Positions 1 to 9,639 of a stretch of 64,000 bases of DNA are shown here, in pieces. This DNA comes from Geosiphon pyriformis (Eukaryota > Glomeromycota > Glomeromycetes > Archaeosporales > Geosiphonaceae): NCBI GenBank assembly GCA_016748015.1, contig JAAOMT010000660.1, positions 201,875-265,874 on the forward strand, read 5' to 3'. The notes beneath the pieces are model-generated. The model was not told the DNA's origin, made no database searches, and saw only the letters and a list, made by a program, of their open reading frames with translations. Each line of letters starts with the position of its first letter. The first letter of the stretch is position 1. The position numbers were made by a program, and so were the translations under genes.

Positions 1-1604
1 CATATAATACTTGCTGTAATCACAAATATACGCTTGACCAAGGAAGCGATCGAATATGTCACAGGAGAAGTAATCGCCAGGATTGAGAAAGCTAAAATAT
101 TTTGAACAAAATGGGTTGTACCATTTAGAAAGAAATAAAAAGCAACGGTCCAACCACTTTTCGTATTGGTGCTTAGAGTGTTTGGATCATGCACATGCTT
201 CGGCCAGAATCCTTCAATGAACAAGTAAATTCCGTCGTAATAAATCCACATTGGTGTCATAAATAGAAACGCGAAGGTACTGGAGTAGAACAAAAGATTG
301 AGTTTGTCGAGTTTTTTTCGCTCGGATCCATGATCCTGATTGAATAAGAGTTTCTTGGAGAAAATATTCTGCACTACAAATATTAAAGTTGACCCCATCG
401 CAAATATAAATCCAATGAAATTGGAAGTTGAATGGGATGAACAGGCAAGCATTACTCCTATGGTAAGTGGCATTAGCGAAATATAAACTGCAGAAGAATA
501 ATTGACTCGAAAGGCAAAACGATACAAAAGTACAGTGAAAAGGGGTGAAAGAGCCTAGTCAATGACATATCAAAAAAATTTAGTTTCCTGAAATAAAATT
601 CACCTTTAACCCTTGAAGACACATCTTACCTTTATTGTATGTACAAAACTAACGGGTACATGACTAGTCGCAACGCTCGAAAAGACATGGCCAAGAATTT
701 GAAATAAGCTCAGAGGAATTGTCTCTATGAGTATATGTTTAGTGGGACTTTTGATATGAGATAAACCCAGCAAGTTGGCGAATCCATAGCAATATATGAC
801 CACAAATCCAAATTGTATCCAGGTGAGCGTAATTGGATATCGAAAATGATTAAGAATTTGCTTTCCAATGTTATTTGTCACTGCCGATGAGGCGTACCAC
901 AAGATGCAATATATTATAAATTTGATAGTGTCGGTGTTGATCGAACCGAATAAAAATTCAAATAAATTGTTTAACCGATTGGTTGAGGGCAATGATTTCG
1001 AAATAGGTGAAGAAGGTTTTGAGCTGACCGGAATAACTTTTTCCTTTTGAACTGCCTCATACTTTTGTCGTAGCTTCCCTAGTAAACTGTTGGCCTTGTA
1101 AGGATGGCCAAAATCTAACGGCGGCAATGTAGAAAATTCATTATAGTTGTTGATGGGGAATTCATTTTTATTGTACGCTAACTGTGTACTTTGCGGTAAA
1201 GGGGTTGAAAAAGTAATGAAATCTTGATCGGATGAGATTAATGCGCGCTTCCTTGTAGGCCCTTGTCTTTGCTGATACCCGCTTATAATATAATTTGTAT
1301 CTATTTTAGGACCATCTTCAAAATCTGTTCTAAAATTATCTCTATTTGTACTTTGGTCATTTGCAATTTTGGGGGTTGGATGGGTAGAAAGAGAATGTTG
1401 AGAGTGAGATGAGGGAACTAAAGGTCGTTTCTTAAGTGGGTCATGCCTTATTTTATGTTTATGTGCAGATAATTTTGATGAATCTTCTGCCTCTGCAAAT
1501 GTCTTTAGCGAGGTTTTAAACTCCTCAGGTGATTCTAAAGTCACTTTCCTCATTAAAGGAGAGGGTATTGAATTTGGATCGGCTATTAGCATCTCTGATG
1601 CCAT
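1..1604 (-). CDS. Triose-phosphate-transporter family membrane protein, Sly41-like (3' end cut by window)
   Basis: The exons are 1604-630 and 554-1; a 75-nt GT-AG intron (629-555) joins them in phase 0 after codon 325. The protein starts with about 210 polar, low-complexity residues, probably cytosolic. A multi-span membrane domain follows. Near the splice it reads SSVATSHVPVSFVHTIK and continues ALSPLFTVLLYRFAFRV, with STLIFVVQNIFSKKLL later and SPVTYSIASLVKRIFVI at the window edge. These are hallmark stretches of the TPT/nucleotide-sugar transporter superfamily, closest to fungal Sly41-type members. Relatives exchange phosphorylated sugars or nucleotide sugars, or act genetically in ER-Golgi traffic; the substrate cannot be told from sequence. 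The last few dozen residues lie outside the window. It is divergently placed to the LYS9-type gene. The family call is firm; the function within the family is open. Confidence 0.9.
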
Positions 1605-2076
1605 TTTGGAGGTTGCCTAAGAATGATAGAAATCTTGGGTCAATTTGGACCCTAAAAAAAATTCAAAAGAGAAAGTAAATTTTTTTAACTCACCAACTAG
1701 TAAAGAAATGCAAATATTAAATATTAAATATTAATGTTTAATGTACAGTAATTGAGTTCAGAAAAGAATGTTCTAAAAGGATATCTATATTCTATAAAAA
1801 GTTTTCTGTAAAGTTGGTTAAGCCTTGTAAAAGGTCGAGATGGCGAAGTAAATTTCTACAACGACAAAATTCCCCCTAAGCACATTTCTGTTGTGATCTA
1901 AACCTATTCATTTAAATATTTTTCCGGCTTTTTAAACAGAGTTATTGATGCATACATTAATTGTTAGGATAATGAACGTGGGAAAAAATTCATCGTCAAA
2001 TTTATCACCCAAAAAAGTATAAGAATCTGGCACTTCGAAAAATTGATATCGCAAAACTTTTCTTTTGACGCGTACA
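1605..2076. promoter_or_regulatory. Divergent intergenic region between the transporter and LYS9-type genes
   Basis: This 472-bp AT-rich stretch separates the start codons of two genes transcribed away from each other, so both core promoters and 5' UTRs should lie here. It has T-rich and A-rich runs and a short ATTAAAT-type tandem near 1,716-1,735. I see no palindromic activator site that I can name, including no clear TCC-N-GGA element of the yeast Lys14 kind. Confidence 0.5.
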
Positions 2077-4363
2077 ATGACCTCGGAAAGGTAAAATCGA
2101 TAAAACAATTATATAAATCTCTGAATTTTTGTATCATTCATCAAAATTCCTTGTAAAAAATATATAGGATTAACCCTGAATTGGATGATTTATCAATTTT
2201 TGAATTTTATATTGTTAAAAATCAATTATTTTCAAAGAAAAATATTGCTACTTGGTTCTGGCTTTGTCGCAGGGCCAACCGTCGAATACATTTTGCGACG
2301 ACCTGAAAACCACCTGACCATTGGTTAGCCATTTTAAACTTAATGTCTGATTAATCCCAAAAAAATTACGGGTATCTTACTCTCTGTCAGGAACAGCTGT
2401 TAGACACATTGAGCATGCTCGCGCACTAGCCAGCCAGTTTGCGCGTGCTAGACCTATTGCATTGGACGTGACGGATGAAAAAGCCCTTGATGATGCTGTT
2501 TCAAAACATGATCTCGTAATCAGGTGAATATTGACAGTTTTTGGCTTTTAAAGCGAGATTAATAAATTCGATGTTTCAAATCGAGGTTTTTAAAATATTT
2601 CCCTCAATAATGTACATAATCTTAGAAATTTTAAACACTATTCTCCTTTTTTAGTTTGATTCCATATACACTTCATCCGACAGTGATTAAATCAGCTATC
2701 AAATTCAAGAAACATGTTGTTACGACAAGCTATGTCTCTGATGCCATCAAGGAATTCGATCAAGCGTAAGCAAGCTTTGCAAAGTTAACCTTCGCAACCA
2801 TTATTTTATAATTGCGTTTTTTTTAGAGCAAAAGAGGCTGGCGTTACTCTCATGAATGAAATCGGCCTTGATCCTGGTATTTATAAATAGCCTCTTAATT
2901 ATTTATAAATACAGACCCTGACTAATATGTGACGTGTTAGGTATTGACCATCTTTACGCTGTTAAGACGATTAGCGAAGTACATTCCCAGGGTGGAAAGG
3001 TAAATGAAATAGGCCTCCGAATCTTACATATGGAGCAGGTTTCGCAAATTAATAAATAAACTTGTAAATAATAGATACTGTCCTTCATTTCCTACTGTGG
3101 GGGTCTTCCTGCACCTGAAAATTCAAATAATCCCCTGGGCTATAAATTCAGTTGGTCATCGCGTGGTGTTTTGCTTGCTCTAAGAAACCCAGCAAGCTTC
3201 TATCAAGATGGCAAGGTAATGTGTTCAGAGTAGGGAATTTGAATTTCATCTCAAAACTTATATATCTCAAATTAGATTGTTAGCATTCCTGGATCTGAGC
3301 TAATGGACTCTGCAAGACCATATCATATATACCCTGGTTTTGCATTTGTTGCGTATGCTAATCGTGATTCTACCTCATTCAAAGAACGTTATAAGATACC
3401 TGAAGCTCAAACGATCTTACGGGGTACTTTGCGATATCAGGTATTTTACAAAGTTCTAAGCTACACGTTATCAAGCTGCAAGAATTCTCTTTATTGATCA
3501 AAGTAATCATTTAAATTATAGGGATTCCCTTCGTTTGTGAAAGTCCTCGTTGAAATAGGACTCCTAGATGATACCCCAAAAGATTTTTTGGAATCTAACG
3601 CGCAAGATATAGCTTGGGTGCGTAAATTTTAAAGCATGTTTTCTTTGTGTGTTTGATTCGTTATATTCCTCATTTCCTCTCCTACTTTTCGATCAGAACT
3701 CAGTCTTGGCACGACTTTTGGGTAGTCCTAGTACCTCGGAAACGTGAGTATTGTATTTAGAAAGTCTTTTGAATATAGTTAGGAATCTCTATTTGACTCA
3801 TGACTTTTAAATCGGCCTTATTAAAGTGAGCTTCGTGCGTCGGTTTTATCAAAAACTAAGGTTTCAGGTGACGATATTGAGAGAGTTTTGTATGGATTTA
3901 AATGGTTAGGATTATTCTCGTCGGACTTGGTACACCGAAGAAAAACGTTGCTTGACACGCTTTGTGCAACACTAGAAGAAAAAATGCAGTATGGTGAGGG
4001 TGAACGTGATATGGTATTGCTACAACATAAATTCGAGGTGGAAAACAAAGATGGCTCAAAGGTATTATCTTATTATCTTCGATCTTTAAACAGCTTAATT
4101 GAATTTTAGCACCAGTTCAATCAAGAGTTCTTTTATTTATTTAGGAAACTCGCACTTCGACCCTTTTGGCTTATGGAAAGCCAAAAGGCCCATCAGCCAT
4201 GGCTACCACAGTTGGTGTTCCATGCGGTATTGCAACGCAGTTAATCCTTGATGGGGTTATCAAGCAAAAAGGTGTTCTGGCACCTTATACCCCAGAAATA
4301 AATAATCCGATTATTGAAGCTCTGGAAAAAGAGGGCATTATAGTATTAGAGGAGAAATTGTAA
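2077..4363 (+). CDS. LYS9: Saccharopine dehydrogenase (NADP+, L-glutamate-forming), saccharopine reductase
   Basis: Twelve exons give an in-frame protein of 451 residues: 2077-2090, 2238-2323, 2391-2523, 2655-2765, 2827-2876, 2941-2999, 3075-3215, 3276-3440, 3522-3617, 3697-3743, 3827-4061, 4145-4363. All introns are GT-AG and 57 to 147 nt long. The first exon is only 14 nt; it begins MTSE and completes an Arg codon across the splice. The Rossmann motif [11 protein letters not shown] lies at residues 8-18. Other family blocks are [70 protein letters not shown] and [11 protein letters not shown]. The length matches yeast Lys9 (446). The enzyme condenses 2-aminoadipate-6-semialdehyde with glutamate to saccharopine in the fungal alpha-aminoadipate lysine pathway, in the cytosol. 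The start was chosen because this ATG plus a consensus donor restores the dinucleotide fold. No defects were seen. Confidence 0.95.
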
Positions 4364-4621
4364 ACCTTAATAGAAAGGATTTGAGTCTAATTCTTCCAAA
4401 ATATGATGCTTATTCAAACTTAGAGGAAAGCTATATGCAGAAATTAATTATCAAATTATGGAAGCTTTCATGAGAATGATTTGCTGTGTCACTAAATAAT
4501 GTTTAACTGCTTGAAGCTTCAGAAAAATATCCAGTTTTACTTGCACTTTTCAATCCTTAAGTTGACCTTGAGCTGGATTTTTTCAAATTTAATAACACAT
4601 GCATGTGTATTGATCAAATGT
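4364..4621. other. Convergent 3' intergenic spacer
   Basis: These 258 bp lie between the stop codons of the LYS9-type gene and the reductase gene, which point at each other. The stretch is AT-rich and should hold both polyadenylation regions. I see no gene or repeat in it. Confidence 0.5.
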
Positions 4622-6350
4622 TCATTGGAACCTCAAAATCTGTTTGACTCCGTGTGAATTAGGGTAAGCTTTATCAAGAACCTCGTGAAATTGAGTCAAA
4701 GATTTTTTTAGGTCAGATTCACCGCCCCAATTTGTCTCTTGAACAGAAGAAACTTCCAATTTTCCTTGATTAATCAACGCAATTAGATCGTCCAACATTT
4801 CACGATACTCCTTTTTCGAATGTGTCTCCTTCCATTTAGCCATCCAAAAGCCAACGAAGTGCAAATTTCGAAATATTAACAGTGATGCAGAAATTCGAAT
4901 TGGTTTCCGTCCCATTGAGCCATAGGTTACGTAATATCCAGAGTTGCTTTAAAAGTTTAAGTTGACGTTAAGTAAGTTTGAAGAAGCTGATGAATTATGA
5001 ATTTTGCCGTACATGCCTCAAATATTTCGCAAACATAGTCGCCACTTCACCACCAACACAATTTAACGCAAGTCGCACTCTATCTGCCCCTTGCTCGCCC
5101 ACGAATTGTTCTTTATTCAAATACTTTTTCCCAAAATCATCTTCATTCAACACATATGTTTTGAGGTTAGGTAAATTACCCCCCAGTGATTCTAATCGCA
5201 ATTTTAACTCATCAAAATTCGGTCTGGGAACGAAAATTGAAATTAGCTGATGATCCAGGAAAATAAGAGGATTACTCGAGCACCAGAGTTTATTTCCATA
5301 ATTTACCGATTTCGCACAATATTGATGGTGTTAATGCCCCAAGCTTTGGCAAGCTGTATCACTGCCTGTCCAACACCGCTATTGGCTCCATTCTGTATAA
5401 TGAAGTCACCTTTAAACATAAACAATTTTTACATTTGACGGGAATTAAGGGAATTTTAATTAAATTACCCTCATAAAATAGACCTTTAAACGAACCTTCT
5501 TGCAGCTTCACAAAGTCCTTCAACATGCGATACGCGGTAGCAATATTCACCGTTATTGTTGCTGCCTTAATTACATCAATACAATTTGGCTCAATACGTA
5601 TAACGTCCACAGGTTTGGCGACGGCATGAGTGCGCCAGGTTCCTAAATAAAAATGAATCATAAAAAAATTATCTTGTTACAATCCCAGCTGGCAAAATAA
5701 ACTTACCAAAGCCAGATTTAGCCATAACAGCCCAGTCACCTATCTTTAATCCCTCCACATCTTTACCAACTGCAATAATCTCAGCGAGACCTTCATTCCC
5801 AGCAACGGCTACTTGATCCTCAGTATCCAATTCTTTGTTAAACAGCGGTCTTATCGGATAAACACCCTCAATCTGATTAAAATCAGAAGGGTTTAGCGGA
5901 GAAGCTATGAAACGAAGGTATATTGTTTCTGAAGTGAGTGGCGCTAGACGATGTTTATGAACTCTAATTACAGAAGAAAATGGACAAATGAGGAAGATCT
6001 TGAGGAAAATTCAAAGGCTTTTCGAGATTGATAAAACAACTTTTCATTCGATTTAGCACAAAAGTGTTTCTAATAATGGCAAGAATGCAGAACCTCAAGA
6101 CCTCTTTAGGTTCCCCGTTTGCTGCGTATACAAGAGCTTTAGCTTCAGGATTCTCACTTGACTGTGTGCTTGTAGTCGTATTTAGCCTAGTATTAGTACG
6201 CCGCAAAACCCCTAGACTTGAGTTTATTTTCCTTAGACTTTTTGTTTCCGAAATAAAACCTAAACATTGGCCGAATTTTATGCTGTAACCCCTCTTAGAG
6301 GCTTTGGCTGAAAAGTGTGAAAATTTAATTTGACGTAGAGAAGGAATCAT
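4622..6350 (-). CDS. ETR1: Mitochondrial trans-2-enoyl-thioester reductase (MECR/Etr1 family)
   Basis: Six exons (6350-6094, 5963-5707, 5642-5469, 5409-5307, 5223-5017, 4946-4622) give 440 residues. The ATG at 6350 is the first true Met; an upstream GTG in the same frame is ignored. Residues 1 to about 60 are basic and Ser/Thr-rich, as expected for a mitochondrial presequence. The MDR fold follows: [19 protein letters not shown] with the conserved Tyr, [12 protein letters not shown], the NADP-binding block [19 protein letters not shown], then LALNCVGGE and [10 protein letters not shown]. It performs the last reduction of mitochondrial type II fatty acid synthesis, which feeds lipoate formation. 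The fifth intron (5016-4947) starts with GC rather than GT; only this splice keeps the spacing from LNCVGG to VTYG seen in relatives. It is convergent with the LYS9-type gene. Exons were placed by eye, so small boundary errors are possible. Confidence 0.92.
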
Positions 6351-6617
6351 TACAAAATAGGAATGCACTTGTCAAAGTGATAAAATGTGGGGTGAAAGGA
6401 AAAAACTTTTTAATCACGGGATCAGATAATGATCATAACTAGATATGCTAGGCAAACACGTGATATCAAAGTCATTACTGATAAAATAACATCTAGTAAA
6501 ACTCCCTTTAACCTGGTAAAAACGATTTCACATTGATAAATTATGTATAGAATATCTCTTTTCAAACTCCGCCTCTTTATCCATCTGCTTGATTACTGGA
6601 TAAGACGATCATAATAT
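6351..6617. promoter_or_regulatory. Intergenic region upstream of the reductase gene
   Basis: These 267 bp lie between the start codon of the reductase gene and the stop codon of the TFIIF gene; both are on the minus strand. The stretch should contain the reductase promoter and the TFIIF terminator. A CACGTG palindrome sits at about 6,458; this is an E-box-like site, but nothing else shows that it is used. Confidence 0.4.
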
Positions 6618-8666
6618 TTAACGAGTAACATAGCCATCCCTGAGCCTAAGGATGCTTTGACCTTCAGGAGAATTTTTGTCAATCGCGGAGACCTTTTTTA
6701 CTAAAGTGAGCAAGATTTTTGTGTTCCTTGAATCGGCCTTGATTTTAGGCCTCAAAACCTCAATAAGATCCTTAGTGGACATGCCTCCTCGACTAATCAG
6801 CCCTACGACCTCTGCCTCCGTAATTGGGTCAGTTGGTCTTTGAGGCTGGGAAGTGGATGACGAAGTTTGAGAAGTCGTGTTTGCTGATACTACTACAGAT
6901 TTCTTGGTAGTTAATTTGACTTTTTTGGCAGGGTCATTTGTCGACCTGTCATCGTGAGATCTCTTCCCCTGTTTGAGACTTGCATCAGGCGGATAGGAAG
7001 ATATTTCGGTTTTGATTTTTTTGGCAGGTTGGTTTGCCTCATCACGAAGTCGCTTTGTAGGTGAATTTATTGAAGTGGATGATTGAGATTGTTTGATTGT
7101 GACTGTTGATTTGCTTCCAGAACTGGCTCCAGTACCAGAAGTGGCAATCGCACCACTCTTGGAAGTCGATTGAGACTTGGATATAGTTTTGACACCTGAA
7201 GAAGGTGCCTTGGACTTCTTGTGAGAATCAATTTCTGTAGAAACTACAGAGGATTTCTTATTTGTGATATTAGCCTTAGTAACAGATCCTGTTTTGGCGT
7301 TTTGTGCAGTCTTTGGCTTTTTAGGGGTATTATCGGAACTAGACGAAGCAGCTTTTGAAGATTTTGTAACAGTAGTCTTTGGCTTTTTGCCAGTAGTCGA
7401 TGCTGCGCCTTTACTTTTAAGGGGGTTAGTGACTCCTTTAGCAAATAATGAAGGCATCTTCGAGGTGGAAGCGTTAACTGGGGGTCTTTGAGGACTGCCT
7501 CCAACTTCTTCCACCTCCGATTCTTCATCAAGACTACTAATGTATGGATTTTCGTCCTCTTCATCAGAAACATAAGCTTCATTATCTTCAAGCTGTCTTA
7601 CTAAACGCTTCATATCCTTTCCAGCTGTGGTTAAGTCTTCCTGTTCTTCCTCCTCAGAATCATCTTTTTCTTCCTCTTGTTTTACAGTTGCTTTTCGAAT
7701 AGATTTCTTTACTTTGATCTCTACTTCTTTTTCCTCATCGTCCTTCGCATCACCAGCGAGTTCTTCGTCATCTTCGAATTCCAATTCAAAGTCTACTTCG
7801 TCATCATCTTCCTCTTTATGTCTTCCCATGTCTTCATCATCAGAATCACGCGATTCAACCGTTTTTAAAAGTGTCTTACTATCATATAAACCACCTTCGG
7901 CTTCCAGTAATTTATCTTCTTCGCTTGGTTTGGATTGAAGTGAACGCATCATCCAGCGTGATTCCTTCTTTTGTTGTTTTTGCATAGCTTCTTCAGCTTC
8001 TTCTATTGACAAAACGCGATGCTTAATTTTTGACTTGAATTTGTACCATCTATCAACCGGGATAACTTTGAAACCATTTGCGGTCACAATGAATAAACAA
8101 TACGTTGCTCGCAAACCACCCTCCATTTCGCCAATGTATGTATTTTTTTCATCATAATCGGTTAGGATCCATGGTTTGTCTTCCTCCTTTTTTAACTTGC
8201 GACTCTCGGGAGAAGCAAGATAGATTTGTTTCGTTCGTTTTTTAAATAGCATTTGCTTGTTTCTTGTGGCACCACCATAAGGGGCGATTAGAGAAGTGTC
8301 GGCACCAGTGGACGTTTGAAGAGTGCCAACGGACTGTGCACCTTTCCCGTGGCTTCTTCCCGAAGTTATTACGGAATTGTTTCCACCACGACCAATATTT
8401 GTTGACGCAGAAGAAGTGCCGATTGTTGATGGATGTGGGGCATTGGGGTCTCCACGATATAGTTTAACGGGTGGAGTAAAGGTTTTGAGATTTACATCCT
8501 TATTGAATCTCATAAGATTCACCTTGTTCTTTTTCCTAACCACTGTTGACCATAGTGGATAGTCAGTGAACTTTTCACCTGGTCCTAATGGTTGAGGATT
8601 CGGCGAAGGGTTGTATTCGTTCAGTTCGGCTTGCTGTGCTGAATTTTGTTGATATCGGTAAGACAT
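6618..8666 (-). CDS. TFG1: Transcription initiation factor IIF, large (alpha/RAP74) subunit
   Basis: A single uninterrupted frame of 682 residues. Residues about 36-56 (YPLWSTVVRKKNKVNLMRFN) and 160-215 (PWILTDYDEKNTYIGEMEGG, then YCLFIVTANGFKVIPVDRWY) form the two halves of the N-terminal domain that pairs with the beta subunit, split by a Gly/Ser-rich insert as in fungal Tfg1. Residues about 215-400 are strongly acidic and charged. Residues 400-610 are Ser/Thr/Lys-rich and disordered. The last about 65 residues (ITEAEVVGLISRGGMSTKDL and on) match the RAP74 winged helix, which in relatives contacts the FCP1 phosphatase. The protein acts in the nucleus with RNA polymerase II at initiation and elongation. 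Many shadow frames here come from the repetitive Ser/Lys/Glu codons. The ATG at 8,666 is the only plausible start. Confidence 0.94.
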   Translation of the reverse strand: MSYRYQQNSAQQAELNEYNPSPNPQPLGPGEKFTDYPLWSTVVRKKNKVNLMRFNKDVNLKTFTPPVKLYRGDPNAPHPSTIGTSSASTNIGRGGNNSVITSGRSHGKGAQSVGTLQTSTGADTSLIAPYGGATRNKQMLFKKRTKQIYLASPESRKLKKEEDKPWILTDYDEKNTYIGEMEGGLRATYCLFIVTANGFKVIPVDRWYKFKSKIKHRVLSIEEAEEAMQKQQKKESRWMMRSLQSKPSEEDKLLEAEGGLYDSKTLLKTVESRDSDDEDMGRHKEEDDDEVDFELEFEDDEELAGDAKDDEEKEVEIKVKKSIRKATVKQEEEKDDSEEEEQEDLTTAGKDMKRLVRQLEDNEAYVSDEEDENPYISSLDEESEVEEVGGSPQRPPVNASTSKMPSLFAKGVTNPLKSKGAASTTGKKPKTTVTKSSKAASSSSDNTPKKPKTAQNAKTGSVTKANITNKKSSVVSTEIDSHKKSKAPSSGVKTISKSQSTSKSGAIATSGTGASSGSKSTVTIKQSQSSTSINSPTKRLRDEANQPAKKIKTEISSYPPDASLKQGKRSHDDRSTNDPAKKVKLTTKKSVVVSANTTSQTSSSTSQPQRPTDPITEAEVVGLISRGGMSTKDLIEVLRPKIKADSRNTKILLTLVKKVSAIDKNSPEGQSILRLRDGYVTR

Positions 8667-8769
8667 TGCGTTCCACTAAAATGAAGTATCAACGCAATTT
8701 TTATCCGTTTAGCTGGTATACAAAGCGATCACAGAATGTAATATGATAGCATATGAGTTCAATAATGTA
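8667..8769 (-). promoter_or_regulatory. Remaining upstream region of the TFIIF gene before transposon debris
   Basis: Only about 100 bp separate the TFIIF start codon from an A-run (8,769 onward) that looks like the tail of a LINE fragment. The stretch must hold at least the 5' UTR. No specific promoter element is recognisable. If the neighbouring LINE fragment is real, the distal promoter lies inside repeat-derived DNA. Confidence 0.35.
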
Positions 8770-9060
8770 AAAAAAAAATTAATATATAAATAATCAAGTA
8801 AAATTATTAATATAATAATTAAACAAATAAATATTTTAAAAACATATTAACAGCTTCATTGCTTCATAAAATTCTGAGATCTTATAAATAGCCATGACTC
8901 ACGCATTTTCTATATGTGACTAGCCACCCGAGCCAGTCTAGGCTAATACAGCCATCGCAACTAGACTAATCATACAGCTTGAAGCTTTTAAAGAACCAAC
9001 CATATTATCAGGCAAATCATTCACGTCATACTCCACTTTAAGCTTACAAAATTGCCAATG
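8770..9060 (-). mobile_element. 3'-end fragment of a LINE related to LINE-1 and LINE-2 (tentative)
   Basis: After an A-rich run, the block around 8,896-8,950 (TGACTCACGCATT..., GACTAGCCAC, CAGTCTAGG) resembles the reverse complement of the LINE-1 3' UTR (about 16,230-16,300) and the LINE-2 3' UTR (about 30,105-30,165). Spacing and order are kept, but the match is short and was made by eye. No coding part could be recognised. It probably marks the first transposon insertion past the gene island. Confidence 0.4.
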
Positions 9061-9094
9061 TTTTTCTTTATTACAAAAGCATTTTTCTTAGCAT

Positions 9095-9530
9095 TGTTAC
9101 CAAATTATCCTTATAATTCTTATTATCAATTAACATATAATATTATTTTAATTTTATTACTTATTATTTAATTAAATTATTAAATACCACTATTCAATTA
9201 ATAATTCAATTTACATAATATACAAATATAACTAAATGTAATAATTAGATTATATAATATTTTAAACTATATAATATTCAAAAATTTGTTAAAATATTTA
9301 ACAGCTTACCAAAATATTTAATAAGTTTACCAAAATACATATTTAAACATTAAAAAATTTGTTGAAATATTACAAAATTAAAATATTTAATTCTATATAT
9401 TAAATAATATTAAACTAAAAACATTCTTTTCATTAATTATTTAATTTATATACTAATCATAAAAATTTATATTTTTATTTAATAAATTATTATTAAAAAA
9501 ACAAATATGTTAAAAAACTTTTTCTTTTGT
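9095..9530 (+). mobile_element. Decayed partial LTR of the LTR-C family
   Basis: It starts TGTTACCAAATTATC and follows the order of the intact LTR-C copies (23,110; 44,592; 49,797): the CTTATAATTC...CAATTAACATATA block, then AAACTATATAATATTCAAAA, then iterated TTACCAAAATATTTAATA motifs at about 9,300-9,345. Most differences from the intact copies replace G/C by A/T, so it is an old copy. The right half of the LTR is not recognisable and LINE-1 begins soon after, so LINE-1 may have landed in it. The right boundary is approximate. Confidence 0.55.
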
Positions 9531-9639
9531 TAATCTCTTAACCACAATAAGAGCAAAATTTTACCAAAGTTTTAATTGGTTTTTTTTCTTTTTCTTCTTG
9601 TTTTTTCTCTAATTATTTCTTCCAACTTTCCTCTTTTTG

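Noticed and set aside
868-1050. Small plus-strand frame opposite the transporter gene
   Set aside because: It is the antisense of the first membrane segments; no start context or similarity was seen.
7264-7938. Several plus-strand reading frames opposite the TFIIF gene
   Set aside because: They mirror Ser/Lys/Glu-rich codons of the real minus-strand gene and resemble no protein.
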